The translations under genes were made by a program, and so were the position numbers. From Candidatus Dormiibacterota bacterium (GTDB lineage: Bacteria > Chloroflexota > Dormibacteria > CF-121), in assembly GCA_035544955.1 (NCBI GenBank), contig DASZZN010000018.1:81226-145225 (forward strand): a stretch of 64,000 nt of DNA. The letters run 5' to 3'. The notes under the pieces are model-generated. The model ran no database searches. It was not told the origin of the DNA and worked only from the letters and a program-made list of their open reading frames with translations. This document shows, in pieces, positions 1 through 8,702 of this stretch (its first letter is position 1; each line of letters starts with the position of its first letter).

Positions 1-658
1 AGCCGGCGCGCAAATCGCCGACCGGAGCGTCCTCGATCCAGAGCCGCCCCGTCCCGGCCAGGATATAGACCGCCTCTTCATGGGGGTGGGCATGGAGCGG
101 CGCCCGCCCCGTGGGAATCACGCCCGTGAACTGGGTCATCTGGCGGCATCCGACCTCGGGACTGACCAACACCCGGAAGCTGCGTTCACCCATCAGTGTG
201 GGCGTGACCTGACGTTCGTCCATCATCGTGGGAGCCACACCCCTTTCGTTGAGACTCGAGGATTTCAGGCCGGATAGGTCCAGTCGCGGCATCGCCGGAT
301 GAATGTCACCGAGGTCGATGGGTGGCGCCATCGCGCCCACGATGACCAGCGGCGTCGCCCCGGTGTTCACGTAGGTATGCTCGGCGCTGTCGGGGATGAA
401 GACCGCCTGCCCCCCGCCGACCTGGTGCCTCGCTCCCTCCACGTGGACCTCGCCAGCGCCCTCGAGGACGTAGAGGGCTTCCTCGGCGCCGCTGTGAACA
501 TGGCTCAGAGCGGAGTCGGGTTCGAGCACCAGCCGGTACGCCATGACATGCTGGGCCCCGAGATCCCGATCGACCGTCCATTGCAGGATGCCGCCCTCCA
601 GGGGAAGGCTGGCAATCTCTGACTGATGGCGAAGGCGCGCCCCCTGCTGCACCGACAT
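1..658 (-). CDS. Bicupin protein, ureidoglycine aminohydrolase-like (3' end outside window)
   Basis: This minus-strand gene runs off the left edge, so only its first 219 codons are visible. Two cupin modules can be read. The first (about residues 45-110) has HVHSGAEEALYVLEG. The second (about 160-219) has HAHPHEEAVYILAG. Both carry the His-x-His-(x3-4)-Glu metal-binding pattern. Tandem cupins of this size include (S)-ureidoglycine aminohydrolase, which would fit the purine-degradation operon near 15-24 kb, but many bicupins have other substrates. The ATG at 658 was chosen because the cupin fold starts soon after it. The gene is divergent from the aldo/keto reductase at 710 with about 50 bp between starts. 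Bicupin is clear; the substrate is inference. Confidence 0.8.
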   Translation of the reverse strand, partial: MSVQQGARLRHQSEIASLPLEGGILQWTVDRDLGAQHVMAYRLVLEPDSALSHVHSGAEEALYVLEGAGEVHVEGARHQVGGGQAVFIPDSAEHTYVNTGATPLVIVGAMAPPIDLGDIHPAMPRLDLSGLKSSSLNERGVAPTMMDERQVTPTLMGERSFRVLVSPEVGCRQMTQFTGVIPTGRAPLHAHPHEEAVYILAGTGRLWIEDAPVGDLRAG

Positions 659-709
659 TCGCTGCCGATGATAGCAATGGCCGAAACGCTTACCATCTCG
701 ACGAAGGGA

Positions 710-1690
710 ATGCAGTACCGCGCGTTCGGACGGACCGGGATGAAGGTCTCGGTGCTCGGGCTGGGCTGCGGGGGATTTGGCGGCGTTGGGTCGGCGCCGG
801 AACTGTTCGGGAAGGGGGAGGACAAGGCGACCGCCTTTGCCTTGATGGACCGCGCCTGGGATGCCGGCATCAACTATTTCGACACGGCCGACAGCTACGG
901 AGGTGGGGTCTCGGAGACGATCATCGGCGCCTGGTTGACGGAGCGCAAGGTGCGGGACCGCCTGGTGCTCTCCACCAAGGTCTTCTACGCAATCGCCGAG
1001 GGCCCCAACGACCGGAGTCTCTCACGACGCCACATCATGCAGGCGGTCGAAGGCAGCCTCCGTCGGCTCCAGACCGACTACCTCGACCTGTACGTCATCA
1101 TGGAGCCTGACCCCGCCACGCCCGTCGAGGAGACGCTGCAGACGATGAACGACCTGATGCACGCGGGAAAGGTGCGGCATGTGGGCGCTAGCAACATCAC
1201 GGCCGCGCAACTACGCGAGTCGCTGGCCGCCAGCGACCGGTTGGGCGTGCATCGGTACCAATCGGTGCAGAACGGCTATAGCCTGCTGGAACGCGCCATC
1301 GAGGCCGAGGTCCTGCCGCTTGCGATCAACGAGCGGATGGCCGTCACACCCTACAGTCCGACGTCCGGCGGCCTGCTGACCGGCAAATATCGGTTTGGGG
1401 AGCGGCCACCAGCGGGGTCGCGCGTCGACCTTCGACCGCAGCCCTACGGGAACCTGATGACCGCTGGCAACTTCAAGGCGATCGACGCCCTGCGCGCTGC
1501 CGCCGCAGAGCGCGGCCTGGACACCGGAACGCTGGCTCTGGCCTGGGTCCTCAGCCACCCGGCGGTCACGTCGGCGCTGATCGGCCCGCGCACGGTCGAC
1601 CAGTTCCGGCCGTGGCTCGAGGCCGTCGACGTGCATCTGACGAGCGACGGGCGCGAGGCGCTGGTCTCACGGATGGAGGCGGCGGCCTAA
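710..1690 (+). CDS. Aldo/keto reductase family protein lacking the catalytic histidine
   Basis: A 326-residue aldo/keto reductase, normally an NADPH-dependent carbonyl reductase with a TIM-barrel fold. The start MQYRAFGRTGMKVS is the usual family N-terminus and GAAGGGA lies directly before it; in-frame ATGs at 668 and 677 are alternatives. Catalytic Asp58 and Tyr63 are visible in FDTADSYG and Lys90 in STK. The fourth tetrad residue, normally His in an IHxPD-type motif, is Met131 here (VIMEPD). Members without this His can have altered chemistry. It is the first gene of a tightly spaced operon ending at 5556 and overlaps the next start by one base (TAATG). Confidence 0.88.
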   Translation: MQYRAFGRTGMKVSVLGLGCGGFGGVGSAPELFGKGEDKATAFALMDRAWDAGINYFDTADSYGGGVSETIIGAWLTERKVRDRLVLSTKVFYAIAEGPNDRSLSRRHIMQAVEGSLRRLQTDYLDLYVIMEPDPATPVEETLQTMNDLMHAGKVRHVGASNITAAQLRESLAASDRLGVHRYQSVQNGYSLLERAIEAEVLPLAINERMAVTPYSPTSGGLLTGKYRFGERPPAGSRVDLRPQPYGNLMTAGNFKAIDALRAAAAERGLDTGTLALAWVLSHPAVTSALIGPRTVDQFRPWLEAVDVHLTSDGREALVSRMEAAA

Positions 1691-2685
1691 TGGAGGTTCT
1701 GGTCCTCAATGGCGAGCAGGTCGCGCAGCTGATGCCGATGCCGGAATGCATCAAGGTGATGCGCGACGCCCTCGCGGCGCTGGCCCGAGGAGAGGCGCTG
1801 GTTCCATTGCGGACGGTGATGCGCGTGCCCGGGGTCAGTGGCTTTCTTGGCTTGATGCCCGGTTACATCTCGCCGCGCGAGGGACAGGAAGGCGCGCTCG
1901 GCCTGAAGGCCGTGTCCGTCTTCCCCGGCAATGCCAGCCGCGGCATCGATACCCACCAGGGCGCGGTGCTCCTCTTTGAAGCGGACACCGGACGCCTGTC
2001 CGCGCTGCTGGACGGAGCGGCCATAACCGCCATCCGCACGGCGGCGGTGTCGGGTGTGGCGACTGACGTGCTCGCCCGGCCTGACGCCAGCGAGCTGGCG
2101 GTCCTGGGCGCCGGCGTGCAGGCACGAACCCACATCGAAGCGATCGCCGCCGTCCGGCCGCTCCGTCGCGTCCGCATCTGGAGCCGCAACCCGGAACACG
2201 CCGCCGCCCTGGCATCGGAGCTACGCCGGCGCTTCGGGTTCCCGATCGAGGCCGCGCCAAGCGCCGAAGCAGCGGTCCGTGAGGCCGATCTCGTGGCAAC
2301 CGTAACCGCAAGCCCCCAACCGATCCTCAAGCGCGAGTGGCTCAAGGAGGGCGTTCACATCAACGCGGTCGGATCCTCGATACCGACCTCGCGCGAGATC
2401 GACACCGCCACCATGGTGGCCTCGCGCCTATTCGTGGACCGTCGCGAGTCGGCGCTTGCGGAGGCCGGTGACCTGCTGATCGCGATGCGCGAGGATGCAG
2501 TCACGGCTGACCACGTGCAGGCCGAGCTGGGCGAGGTCATCATCGGCAAGAACCCGGGCCGCCGGTCGCCCCGCGAGCTGACGCTGTTCAAATCGCTCGG
2601 GCTCGCGGTAGAAGATGTCGCCTCCGCCGCCTATCTGGTTCGCCGGGCGCGTGAAACGGGGACCGGTCAGAAGGTACACATGTGA
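1690..2685 (+). CDS. Ornithine cyclodeaminase / mu-crystallin family protein
   Basis: A 331-residue member of the ornithine cyclodeaminase / mu-crystallin family. These NAD(P)(H)-binding enzymes include ornithine cyclodeaminase, alanine dehydrogenase and ketimine reductases. The Rossmann nucleotide site AVLGAGVQARTH is near residues 140-150, and a family-conserved Lys sits in GLKAVSVFPGN. Ornithine cyclodeaminases have a catalytic Asp in NAVGxD; here the segment reads NAVGSSIPTSREID, so true ornithine cyclodeaminase activity is unlikely and a ketimine or imino-acid reductase role is more plausible. The ATG at 1690 overlaps the preceding stop. The pairing with a PLP dehydratase immediately downstream resembles eutB/eutC-type pairs, but no other ectoine gene is present. 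Confidence 0.87.
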   Translation: MEVLVLNGEQVAQLMPMPECIKVMRDALAALARGEALVPLRTVMRVPGVSGFLGLMPGYISPREGQEGALGLKAVSVFPGNASRGIDTHQGAVLLFEADTGRLSALLDGAAITAIRTAAVSGVATDVLARPDASELAVLGAGVQARTHIEAIAAVRPLRRVRIWSRNPEHAAALASELRRRFGFPIEAAPSAEAAVREADLVATVTASPQPILKREWLKEGVHINAVGSSIPTSREIDTATMVASRLFVDRRESALAEAGDLLIAMREDAVTADHVQAELGEVIIGKNPGRRSPRELTLFKSLGLAVEDVASAAYLVRRARETGTGQKVHM

Positions 2686-3635
2686 AGGCGACCGGGTTGG
2701 ACATCGACGAAATCCGCCGCGCACGGCCGGTGGTGGCCCAGGCCGGCATCCGCACCCCGCTGGTACGGCTCAACGTCTGGGATGCGCCTGCTGAGATCTA
2801 TCTCAAGCTGGAGAACCTGCAGCCGATCGGGTCCTTCAAGATCCGCGGTGCCGCCAACGCGATGAGCGCGAGGTCGAAGGCGGAGCTCGCCAAGGGCGTC
2901 CTGGTCGCGAGCGCCGGCAACATGGCGCAGGGGGCCGCGTGGAACGCGCGCCGGCTCGGCATTCCGTGCACGGTGATCGCGCCCGACTACGCGCCGGACA
3001 CCAAGGTACAGGCGATCGAGCGGCTCGGCGGCCGCGTGATCAAGGTCCCCTTCGACCGCTGGTGGCAGACCTTTACCGATCGAAGTTATCCCGGAATCGA
3101 TGCCGTCTTCATTCACTCCTTCGATGACGATCACGTGATGGCCGGCAACGGCACCATCGGCCTCGAGCTGCTCGATGACCTTCCCGAGGTTGATACGGTC
3201 CTGATTCCGTGGGGCGGCGGCGGGCTAGCGGGCGGCATTGCCACCGCGCTTCGCGCGCTCAAGCCATCGGTCCGCATCTACGCGGTGGAAGCCGAGACCG
3301 GCGCGCCGCTCAGGGCATCGCTGAAGGCCGGCTCGCCGCAGGTGGTCGATTACCAGCCGTCGTTCGTCGACGGCATCGGCAGCAAGACGGTGTTCCCGAA
3401 CATGCTGGCTATGGCACGGGAGCTACTCGACGGCTCGTTCACGACGAGCCTCGATGAGATCGCGGCGGCCCTGCGCCTGATGGCGGAACGCAATCGGGTG
3501 ATTGCCGAGGGAGCCGGCGCCGTCGCCCTCGCGGTGGCGTTATCGGGGAATGCGGGGAAGGGGCGCATCGCCTGCATCGTTTCGGGCGGCAACATCGACC
3601 TGCCCAAGCTGACCAAGATCCTGGGCGAGCACTGA
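2682..3635 (+). CDS. PLP-dependent threonine/serine dehydratase-like enzyme
   Basis: A fold-type II PLP enzyme of 317 residues, related to threonine dehydratase, serine racemase and EutB. The PLP lysine lies in GSFKIRGAAN (about residue 50), the substrate loop is SAGNMAQGAAWNA (about 80), and the phosphate-binding glycine loop is GGGGLAGG (about 180). There is no C-terminal ACT domain, so it is the catabolic, non-regulated type. The GTG start at 2682 overlaps the upstream stop (GTGA), implying coupled translation. Expected chemistry is deamination of a beta-hydroxy amino acid to a 2-oxoacid. The exact substrate is not evident. Confidence 0.88.
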   Translation: MKATGLDIDEIRRARPVVAQAGIRTPLVRLNVWDAPAEIYLKLENLQPIGSFKIRGAANAMSARSKAELAKGVLVASAGNMAQGAAWNARRLGIPCTVIAPDYAPDTKVQAIERLGGRVIKVPFDRWWQTFTDRSYPGIDAVFIHSFDDDHVMAGNGTIGLELLDDLPEVDTVLIPWGGGGLAGGIATALRALKPSVRIYAVEAETGAPLRASLKAGSPQVVDYQPSFVDGIGSKTVFPNMLAMARELLDGSFTTSLDEIAAALRLMAERNRVIAEGAGAVALAVALSGNAGKGRIACIVSGGNIDLPKLTKILGEH

Positions 3636-3637
3636 CG

Positions 3638-4417
3638 TTGGCGGAGCTGACCGGCCGCGTTGCTCTGGTTACCGGCGGGGGCCGCGGCATCGGCCGCGAG
3701 GCTGCCCTAGCCCTGGCATCGGCCGGCGCGGATGTCGCGGTAGCGGCTCGCTCCGGCAATGAGCTGGCCGACACCGTGGCGGCGATCCGTGCCACGGGGC
3801 GGCATGGCGAGCCGTTCGTCTGCGACGTCACCGATCGGGCGCAGGTGGACGCGATGTTCGCCCAGGTCAAAAGCACGCTCGGCGAACCGTTGATCCTCGT
3901 GAACAACGCCGGAATCGCGGGCAGCGCCAAGCTCACCGATACCACCGACGAGATGTGGGATCGGATGCTGCGGGTCAACGCGACGGGTGCCTTCTACTGC
4001 ACGCGAGCGGCGCTGCCCATGATGCTCCAGGCGAAGTGGGGGAGGATCGTCAACATCGCCTCGATCGCCGCCAAAGTGGGTGCGCCCTACATCGCGGCCT
4101 ATGCCGCCTCGAAGCATGCGCTGCTGGGCCTGACCCGCGCGGTGGCGGCGGAGGTCGCCACTCGAGGGATCACCGTCAACGCGGTCTGCCCTGGCTACGT
4201 CGATACCAAGATGACCGATGCCTCAACGGCGAACATCTCGAAGCTGACCGGGCGCACCGAACAGGATGCCCGAAAAATCCTCGAAGGGTTCAGCCCTCAG
4301 GGACGTCTGATGACCGTCAAGGAAGTGGCCGCCTTTACGGCCTACCTCTGCTCGGAAGCGGCCCGGGGCGTCAACGGCCAGGGCATCGTCATCGATGGGG
4401 GCGCCGTGCAGGGATGA
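3638..4417 (+). CDS. Short-chain dehydrogenase/reductase (3-hydroxyacyl type)
   Basis: A 259-residue classical SDR. The cofactor motif TGGGRGIG is at residues 12-19, the structural motif NNAG is near 88, the catalytic Ser is in NIASIA, and YAASK gives the catalytic Tyr and Lys. The C-terminus has the GQGIVIDGG pattern typical of FabG-like enzymes. Likely reaction: NAD(P)-linked oxidation or reduction of a hydroxyacyl or hydroxy-acid intermediate. The start is TTG at 3638, two bases after the previous stop, since MAELTGRVALVTG begins as SDRs normally do. Next to an acyl-CoA dehydrogenase, a beta-oxidation-like role is likely. Confidence 0.92.
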   Translation: MAELTGRVALVTGGGRGIGREAALALASAGADVAVAARSGNELADTVAAIRATGRHGEPFVCDVTDRAQVDAMFAQVKSTLGEPLILVNNAGIAGSAKLTDTTDEMWDRMLRVNATGAFYCTRAALPMMLQAKWGRIVNIASIAAKVGAPYIAAYAASKHALLGLTRAVAAEVATRGITVNAVCPGYVDTKMTDASTANISKLTGRTEQDARKILEGFSPQGRLMTVKEVAAFTAYLCSEAARGVNGQGIVIDGGAVQG

Positions 4418-5556
4418 CGGACAGGGAGCGCTTGTCCGGCGAGGCGACCGCGATGGCCCGGAAACTCGCGCCGGTCGCTGCCTCTGGGGAGGAGGGACGG
4501 GTCAATCGGCGCCTTATCCACGACCTGGCAGAGGGAGGATTGTTGCCGCGGCTGTTTCCGCAACGTGCCGGCGGGACGCGCGAGGGCGACGTTTCCGCCA
4601 TCGATCTCTGCGTCGTTCGCGAGGCACTGGCCCGGGAATCGACTGCGTCCGAGAACGCCATTGCAATTCAGACCCTGGGCGCCTATCCCATCGTGCTGGC
4701 CGGCTCCGAGGAGCAAGCCGGACGGTACGCGGCACCGGTGGCGCGCGGCGAGGCCGTCGCCGCCTTCGCGCTGACCGAGCCTGAGGCCGGGACCGACGCC
4801 GGAGCGCTTGCGCTGCGTGCGGAGCGTGACGACAAAGGCTATCGGCTGTCAGGCACCAAGGTTTTCATCTCGAACGCGCCGGATGCGGACGTCTACACGA
4901 TCTTTGCCAGGACCACGCCCGGGGCGGGAACGAAGGGGATCACGGCCTTCATCGTGAATGGCGACGCGAAGGGGCTGAGTGGATCCACGCTTCACCTGCT
5001 CTCGGCCCACCCGATCGGCCGGCTCGAGCTGGATGGCGTGTTCGTGTCGGAGCAGCAGGTCCTGGGCGAGGTCGACCGGGGCTTCAAGCTGGCGATGCGG
5101 ACCCTCGACTTATTCCGGCCGAGCGTGGGTGCTTCCGCCATCGGGATGGCGCAGGCCGCACTCGACGCCGCCGTCGGGCATGCCTCCACCAGGCAGGCCT
5201 TTGGGCGAGCCATCAAAGAGTTCCAGGCCGTTTCCCATCAACTCGCCGAGATGGCCACCCGCCTCGAGGCGGCCCGGGCACTGGTGTACTCGGCCGCGGA
5301 GGCGTATGACCGAGGAGACCAGCATGTGGCGCGGCGCTCGGCCATGGCGAAGCTATTTGCCACCGAGACCGCGCAGCAGGTGATCGACGTCGCGATCCAG
5401 GTGCATGGCGCGGTCGCCCTCGAACGTGGGCACCTGCTCGAACACCTCTACCGTGAAGTCCGCGCACCTCGCATCTACGAGGGGACGTCGGAGATCCAGC
5501 GGGAGATCATCGCCCGGGACCTCTTTCGAGCCCGCAGCGAACCGCGCGTCACTTAA
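4414..5556 (+). CDS. Acyl-CoA dehydrogenase
   Basis: A 380-residue flavoprotein of the acyl-CoA dehydrogenase family. It is expected to oxidise an acyl-CoA to the 2-enoyl-CoA and pass electrons to ETF. The first family signature is seen in AFALTEPEAGTDAG (about residue 120), followed by GTKVFISNAPDADV. The C-terminal catalytic Glu lies in IYEGTSEIQ (about residue 360). Start codon: ATG at 4414 overlapping the SDR stop (ATGA). The reading frame stays open much further upstream inside the SDR gene, but that part is antisense-like shadow with no homology. The stop overlaps the stop of the convergent lipoprotein gene by four bases. Confidence 0.94.
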   Translation: MTDRERLSGEATAMARKLAPVAASGEEGRVNRRLIHDLAEGGLLPRLFPQRAGGTREGDVSAIDLCVVREALARESTASENAIAIQTLGAYPIVLAGSEEQAGRYAAPVARGEAVAAFALTEPEAGTDAGALALRAERDDKGYRLSGTKVFISNAPDADVYTIFARTTPGAGTKGITAFIVNGDAKGLSGSTLHLLSAHPIGRLELDGVFVSEQQVLGEVDRGFKLAMRTLDLFRPSVGASAIGMAQAALDAAVGHASTRQAFGRAIKEFQAVSHQLAEMATRLEAARALVYSAAEAYDRGDQHVARRSAMAKLFATETAQQVIDVAIQVHGAVALERGHLLEHLYREVRAPRIYEGTSEIQREIIARDLFRARSEPRVT

Positions 5557-6644
5557 ACGCCGATCGCGCAGGGGCAGGGCCAGGTAACCGACGCGTTTCG
5601 GATGACGATGCGGGAGTTGCCGTCGGCGTCCACCGCGATGAGGTCGCTGTTGTCGCCCGAAGGACTGGTCACGCCAATCATGATGTCGTTCGAATTTGGG
5701 CGGGCAAGCATTGTGACCGCCACCCCGGGACGACGCCAGACCACCTTCTGGTCCGACCAGGTCGCGACCTGGACTTCGGCAGATCCTCCAGTTCCGACGT
5801 CGACGACGATCCGAGTTCCGTCCGAGCTGAAGCCACGAACGCTCCCTTGCAGGGTCGCTACGGATTTGCCCGTGGGGACCTCCCGAATAGTGGCGGTGCC
5901 ATTGAAGATGCCGTTTTCGGCGACATAACGTGCGTCGGGAGATGCGGCGACCAGCACCCAGTCGCCTCGCGGCCCCGTCTCTAACTGGCCTCCAAGGTTG
6001 CCGAGCGGATAATCACGTTCGAACTCGATGGCGCCGGTCGTAAGGTTTACAACCTGGATCTCGGCCGTGATCAGGTAGCGGTTTGCACCAGGGGGCCAGT
6101 GGGGAGACAGCCCTCCGGCGACGATTGCCCGGTTGTTCTTGAGGGAGCACGCCGCGACTCCGGGTTGCGATCCTGGTTTGCCAACAGCGGCGACAATCCG
6201 GCCAGTCTCGCCTGGGGCACCGACCCACAGTGAGGCTTTGCCGGCGTCGGGGCCACTCCCAGGCGGAAAGACGATGCCGCAGAAGTGCTGGCCATCGTCA
6301 GCCCAGGTTCCTAAACCATAGGAGCTTGCGTCGGCGTCCAGTGCTCCGAGAGTGTGACCACGCCAGTCCTCAACCACGATGCGATCAGTTGACCGGAAGA
6401 ACCTGGAGCCGTCAGGCGAAGGTATGCCGAAACCCTGTGCGGATACCGATCCTCGAACCTTGCCGGACCAATCCATTTCGAGCATCCGCGGCGCGTTCGG
6501 ATCCTGCATGTAAATGAGGTCGCCCGGAGGGGCAGCCGGCCCGGGTGAGTGAGTTGCGGACGCCGCGGATGGCGTGACATGGGCCAAAGCCTGCGGCTGG
6601 CAGGCGGCCAGAGCGAGCGCGATCAAGAGTATGGCCTGTCGCAT
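5553..6644 (-). CDS. Predicted beta-propeller lipoprotein
   Basis: A 363-residue exported protein. A signal peptide ends in the lipobox LALAAC, with the lipidated Cys at residue 15, so it should be anchored to the outer face of the cytoplasmic membrane. After a Ser/Pro-rich linker the sequence shows repeated short strands with patterns such as DSSRFFRSTD-like turns and SPDARYVAENG, SSDGTRIVVD and VDADGNSR. These resemble TolB/WD-type propeller blades that start with S-x-DG or SPD turns. No enzyme motif was recognised. It converges on the acyl-CoA dehydrogenase with a four-base stop overlap and is unlikely to belong to that pathway. Function unknown. Confidence 0.72.
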   Translation of the reverse strand: MRQAILLIALALAACQPQALAHVTPSAASATHSPGPAAPPGDLIYMQDPNAPRMLEMDWSGKVRGSVSAQGFGIPSPDGSRFFRSTDRIVVEDWRGHTLGALDADASSYGLGTWADDGQHFCGIVFPPGSGPDAGKASLWVGAPGETGRIVAAVGKPGSQPGVAACSLKNNRAIVAGGLSPHWPPGANRYLITAEIQVVNLTTGAIEFERDYPLGNLGGQLETGPRGDWVLVAASPDARYVAENGIFNGTATIREVPTGKSVATLQGSVRGFSSDGTRIVVDVGTGGSAEVQVATWSDQKVVWRRPGVAVTMLARPNSNDIMIGVTSPSGDNSDLIAVDADGNSRIVIRNASVTWPCPCAIGV

Positions 6645-6729
6645 GATCGATTGAAGGTCGGAGCCGCCCAGAAATTACGGAGCGAGACAGTAGCCGGAAG
6701 GAGGAACCCACGCGACCCGTTATTCGTAG

Positions 6730-7203
6730 ATGGGACGTCTCTCGACCGTTGCAGCTCGGTGGCCGAGGCTGATCTACGGGCTGCTTCCTCTCGCTGTGGT
6801 GGGCCTGGTCGTTGCGCTGGGTGCTCCGCCGAGCGCGCCCGTTCATCCGCATCTCTCGAAACAGTCCGTCATCGACGCGGGACTCCAGGGATACGACCAC
6901 AAGGTGTTTTCCCGGGTGGAGGCAAAGCTGATGTACCGTCGCGATTTGCAGCGCGCCGATCCGGAATTAGGCGGCGGCAACCGTGACGAGCTCATCTGGG
7001 TGGTCGCGGTCTCAGGAAACTACGGACTGTCGCCCAGCTTCGGCTGTTGCTCCGTGCCACGTGACTACCCTGGCTACAACACCTGGGGACTGGCCATCTT
7101 CGTTGATGGTCCCGGGGCGGCACATGCCAATGAGTTCGAGGTTTCATATCATGGCGACTGGCCGCCTTTCTTCGATCGGTTACCCGATCTCGCCACGGCC
7201 TAG
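6730..7203 (+). CDS. Hypothetical exported protein
   Basis: A 157-residue protein not recognised as a known family. Residues 1-35 contain a basic N-terminus followed by a hydrophobic stretch (LIYGLLPLAVVGLVVALG), so it is secreted or membrane-anchored. The remainder is soluble, with two adjacent cysteines in FGCCSVP and a final aromatic segment (HGDWPPFFDRLP). The ATG at 6730 is preceded by only 85 bp after the divergent lipoprotein gene. The predicted extracytoplasmic location and neighbouring exported proteins are the only functional clues. Confidence 0.6.
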   Translation: MGRLSTVAARWPRLIYGLLPLAVVGLVVALGAPPSAPVHPHLSKQSVIDAGLQGYDHKVFSRVEAKLMYRRDLQRADPELGGGNRDELIWVVAVSGNYGLSPSFGCCSVPRDYPGYNTWGLAIFVDGPGAAHANEFEVSYHGDWPPFFDRLPDLATA

Positions 7204-7328
7204 TCTCGAGCGGCCATGCTGTAACCCCTGTCCGAAGAAACCGAGATAGGGTTCGACTTCGGCGGGCAGTTGGGGTAACGTCCAAGGCGTCGCGTCAAGG
7301 CGCTTGGGGTTGTGGAGGAGGCATTCTG

Positions 7329-8702
7329 ATGAGGCGACTTTTGGCGATCGCCAGTGTGCTCGTTGTTTCCGTATTCACGACGGCTTCGGCTACGGCTTCG
7401 CGGCAGGGTCCGGCGATTGCCAACCTCACTGGGACCCAGGAGGTCATTACGACCGGGACGTCGACGCCGGGAACCTCGCTGGCGAGCGGCCTCGCTACGT
7501 TCCGGCTCAGTGAAGACGGGCAGGCCCTTCGGTATCGCCTGAGCGTCTCCCACTTGACCGGGGCCTTCGCGGCGCACATCCACCTGAACGGCGCCGGGGT
7601 CAATGGTCCAGTGGTTGTCTTCCTTTTCAATTCCGCCCAGCCAACAGGCGAAGTGAATGGTCTCCTCTCACAGGGGACGATCCGGGCTACCGACTTCGTC
7701 GGCCCATTGTTCGGCCATCCATTTTCAGAGCTCCTTACGGATATCCGCAACGGTGACGCGTACGTCAACGTCCATACGCTGCCCAACCACCCGGGCGGCG
7801 AGATCCGCGGACGGGTGCTTGCAAACGCCGGCGAAGACGGTGGCTTCGCCGCGCACCTGACCGGAACGCAAGAAGTCATCACGACCAGCACGTCCGCACC
7901 GGGGACGTCCCTGGCAACTGGTATGGCGACCTTCCAGCTCAGTGAAGATGGGCACGCGCTCCGCTACCGCTTGACGGTGTCCCACCTGACCGGGGCCTTC
8001 GCGGCGCACATCCACCTCAACGGCGCCGGGGTCAACGGGCCCGTCGTGGTCCCCCTCTTCAATTCGGCTGTGCCGACGGGCGAGGTCAACGGCCTGCTCT
8101 CACAGGGGACCATCACTGCAGCTAGCCTGGTGGGGCCGCTCTTTGGCCATCCGTTCTCGGAGCTCCTGACCGACATTCGCAGCGGCGATGCCTACGTCAA
8201 CGTGCATACCCTGCCCAGCCATCCGGGCGGTGAGATCCGAGGGCAAGTGGTTTCGGGAGACGAAGGGTTCAAGGCGTCGCTCACGGGCACTGGCGAGGTC
8301 ATCACCAGCGGCTCGTCGACACCGGGCACCTCGCTGGCCACCGGACACGCCATCTTCTGGATGGACGAAAACGGACGTGCCGTGCATTTCCGGCTGGAGG
8401 TCCACAACATCACCGGTGTCTTCGCATCGCACATCCACCTGAACGGTTCCGGCGTGAACGGTCCGGTTGTCGTTTTCCTCTTTAGCTCGGCCACGCCAAC
8501 CGGAACGGTCAACGGTCTCCTGTCGCAGGGCACGTTTACGGCTGCGGACTTTAAGGGACCGCTCGCCGGCCATCCACTCGCAGAGCTCCTTACCGATATC
8601 CGAAGCGGTGACGCGTACGTGAACGTCCACACGCTGCCGAATCACCCGGGTGGCGAGATCCGTGGCCAGATCATCATGCGGGCGGATCAAGAGGGCGACT
8701 AG
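7329..8702 (+). CDS. Secreted protein with three tandem CHRD domains
   Basis: A 457-residue exported protein. A cleavable signal peptide (residues 1-23, ending TASATA) is followed by three CHRD domains (the chordin-derived domain, Pfam PF07452) at about residues 30-160, 172-302 and 314-452. Each unit contains LTGTxEVIT, then AxHIHLNGxGVNGPVVV, then LLTDIRxGDAYVNVHT, and ends in HPGGEIRG. Units two and three repeat these motifs with few changes. CHRD domains occur in extracellular or cell-surface proteins of bacteria, and their ligand is not established. Translation starts at ATG 7329 behind a strong ribosome binding site (GGAGGAGG). The gene is followed by an intrinsic terminator-like hairpin. 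Confidence 0.93.
   Translation: MRRLLAIASVLVVSVFTTASATASRQGPAIANLTGTQEVITTGTSTPGTSLASGLATFRLSEDGQALRYRLSVSHLTGAFAAHIHLNGAGVNGPVVVFLFNSAQPTGEVNGLLSQGTIRATDFVGPLFGHPFSELLTDIRNGDAYVNVHTLPNHPGGEIRGRVLANAGEDGGFAAHLTGTQEVITTSTSAPGTSLATGMATFQLSEDGHALRYRLTVSHLTGAFAAHIHLNGAGVNGPVVVPLFNSAVPTGEVNGLLSQGTITAASLVGPLFGHPFSELLTDIRSGDAYVNVHTLPSHPGGEIRGQVVSGDEGFKASLTGTGEVITSGSSTPGTSLATGHAIFWMDENGRAVHFRLEVHNITGVFASHIHLNGSGVNGPVVVFLFSSATPTGTVNGLLSQGTFTAADFKGPLAGHPLAELLTDIRSGDAYVNVHTLPNHPGGEIRGQIIMRADQEGD
7423..8683 (+). repeat. Three in-frame CHRD repeats, period about 425 bp
   Basis: The three CHRD units lie at roughly 7423-7812, 7849-8242 and 8272-8683. Blocks such as GCGGCGCACATCCACCT recur between unit one and unit two. 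This suggests relatively recent internal duplication of the first two units; the third unit is more diverged. Confidence 0.85.
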
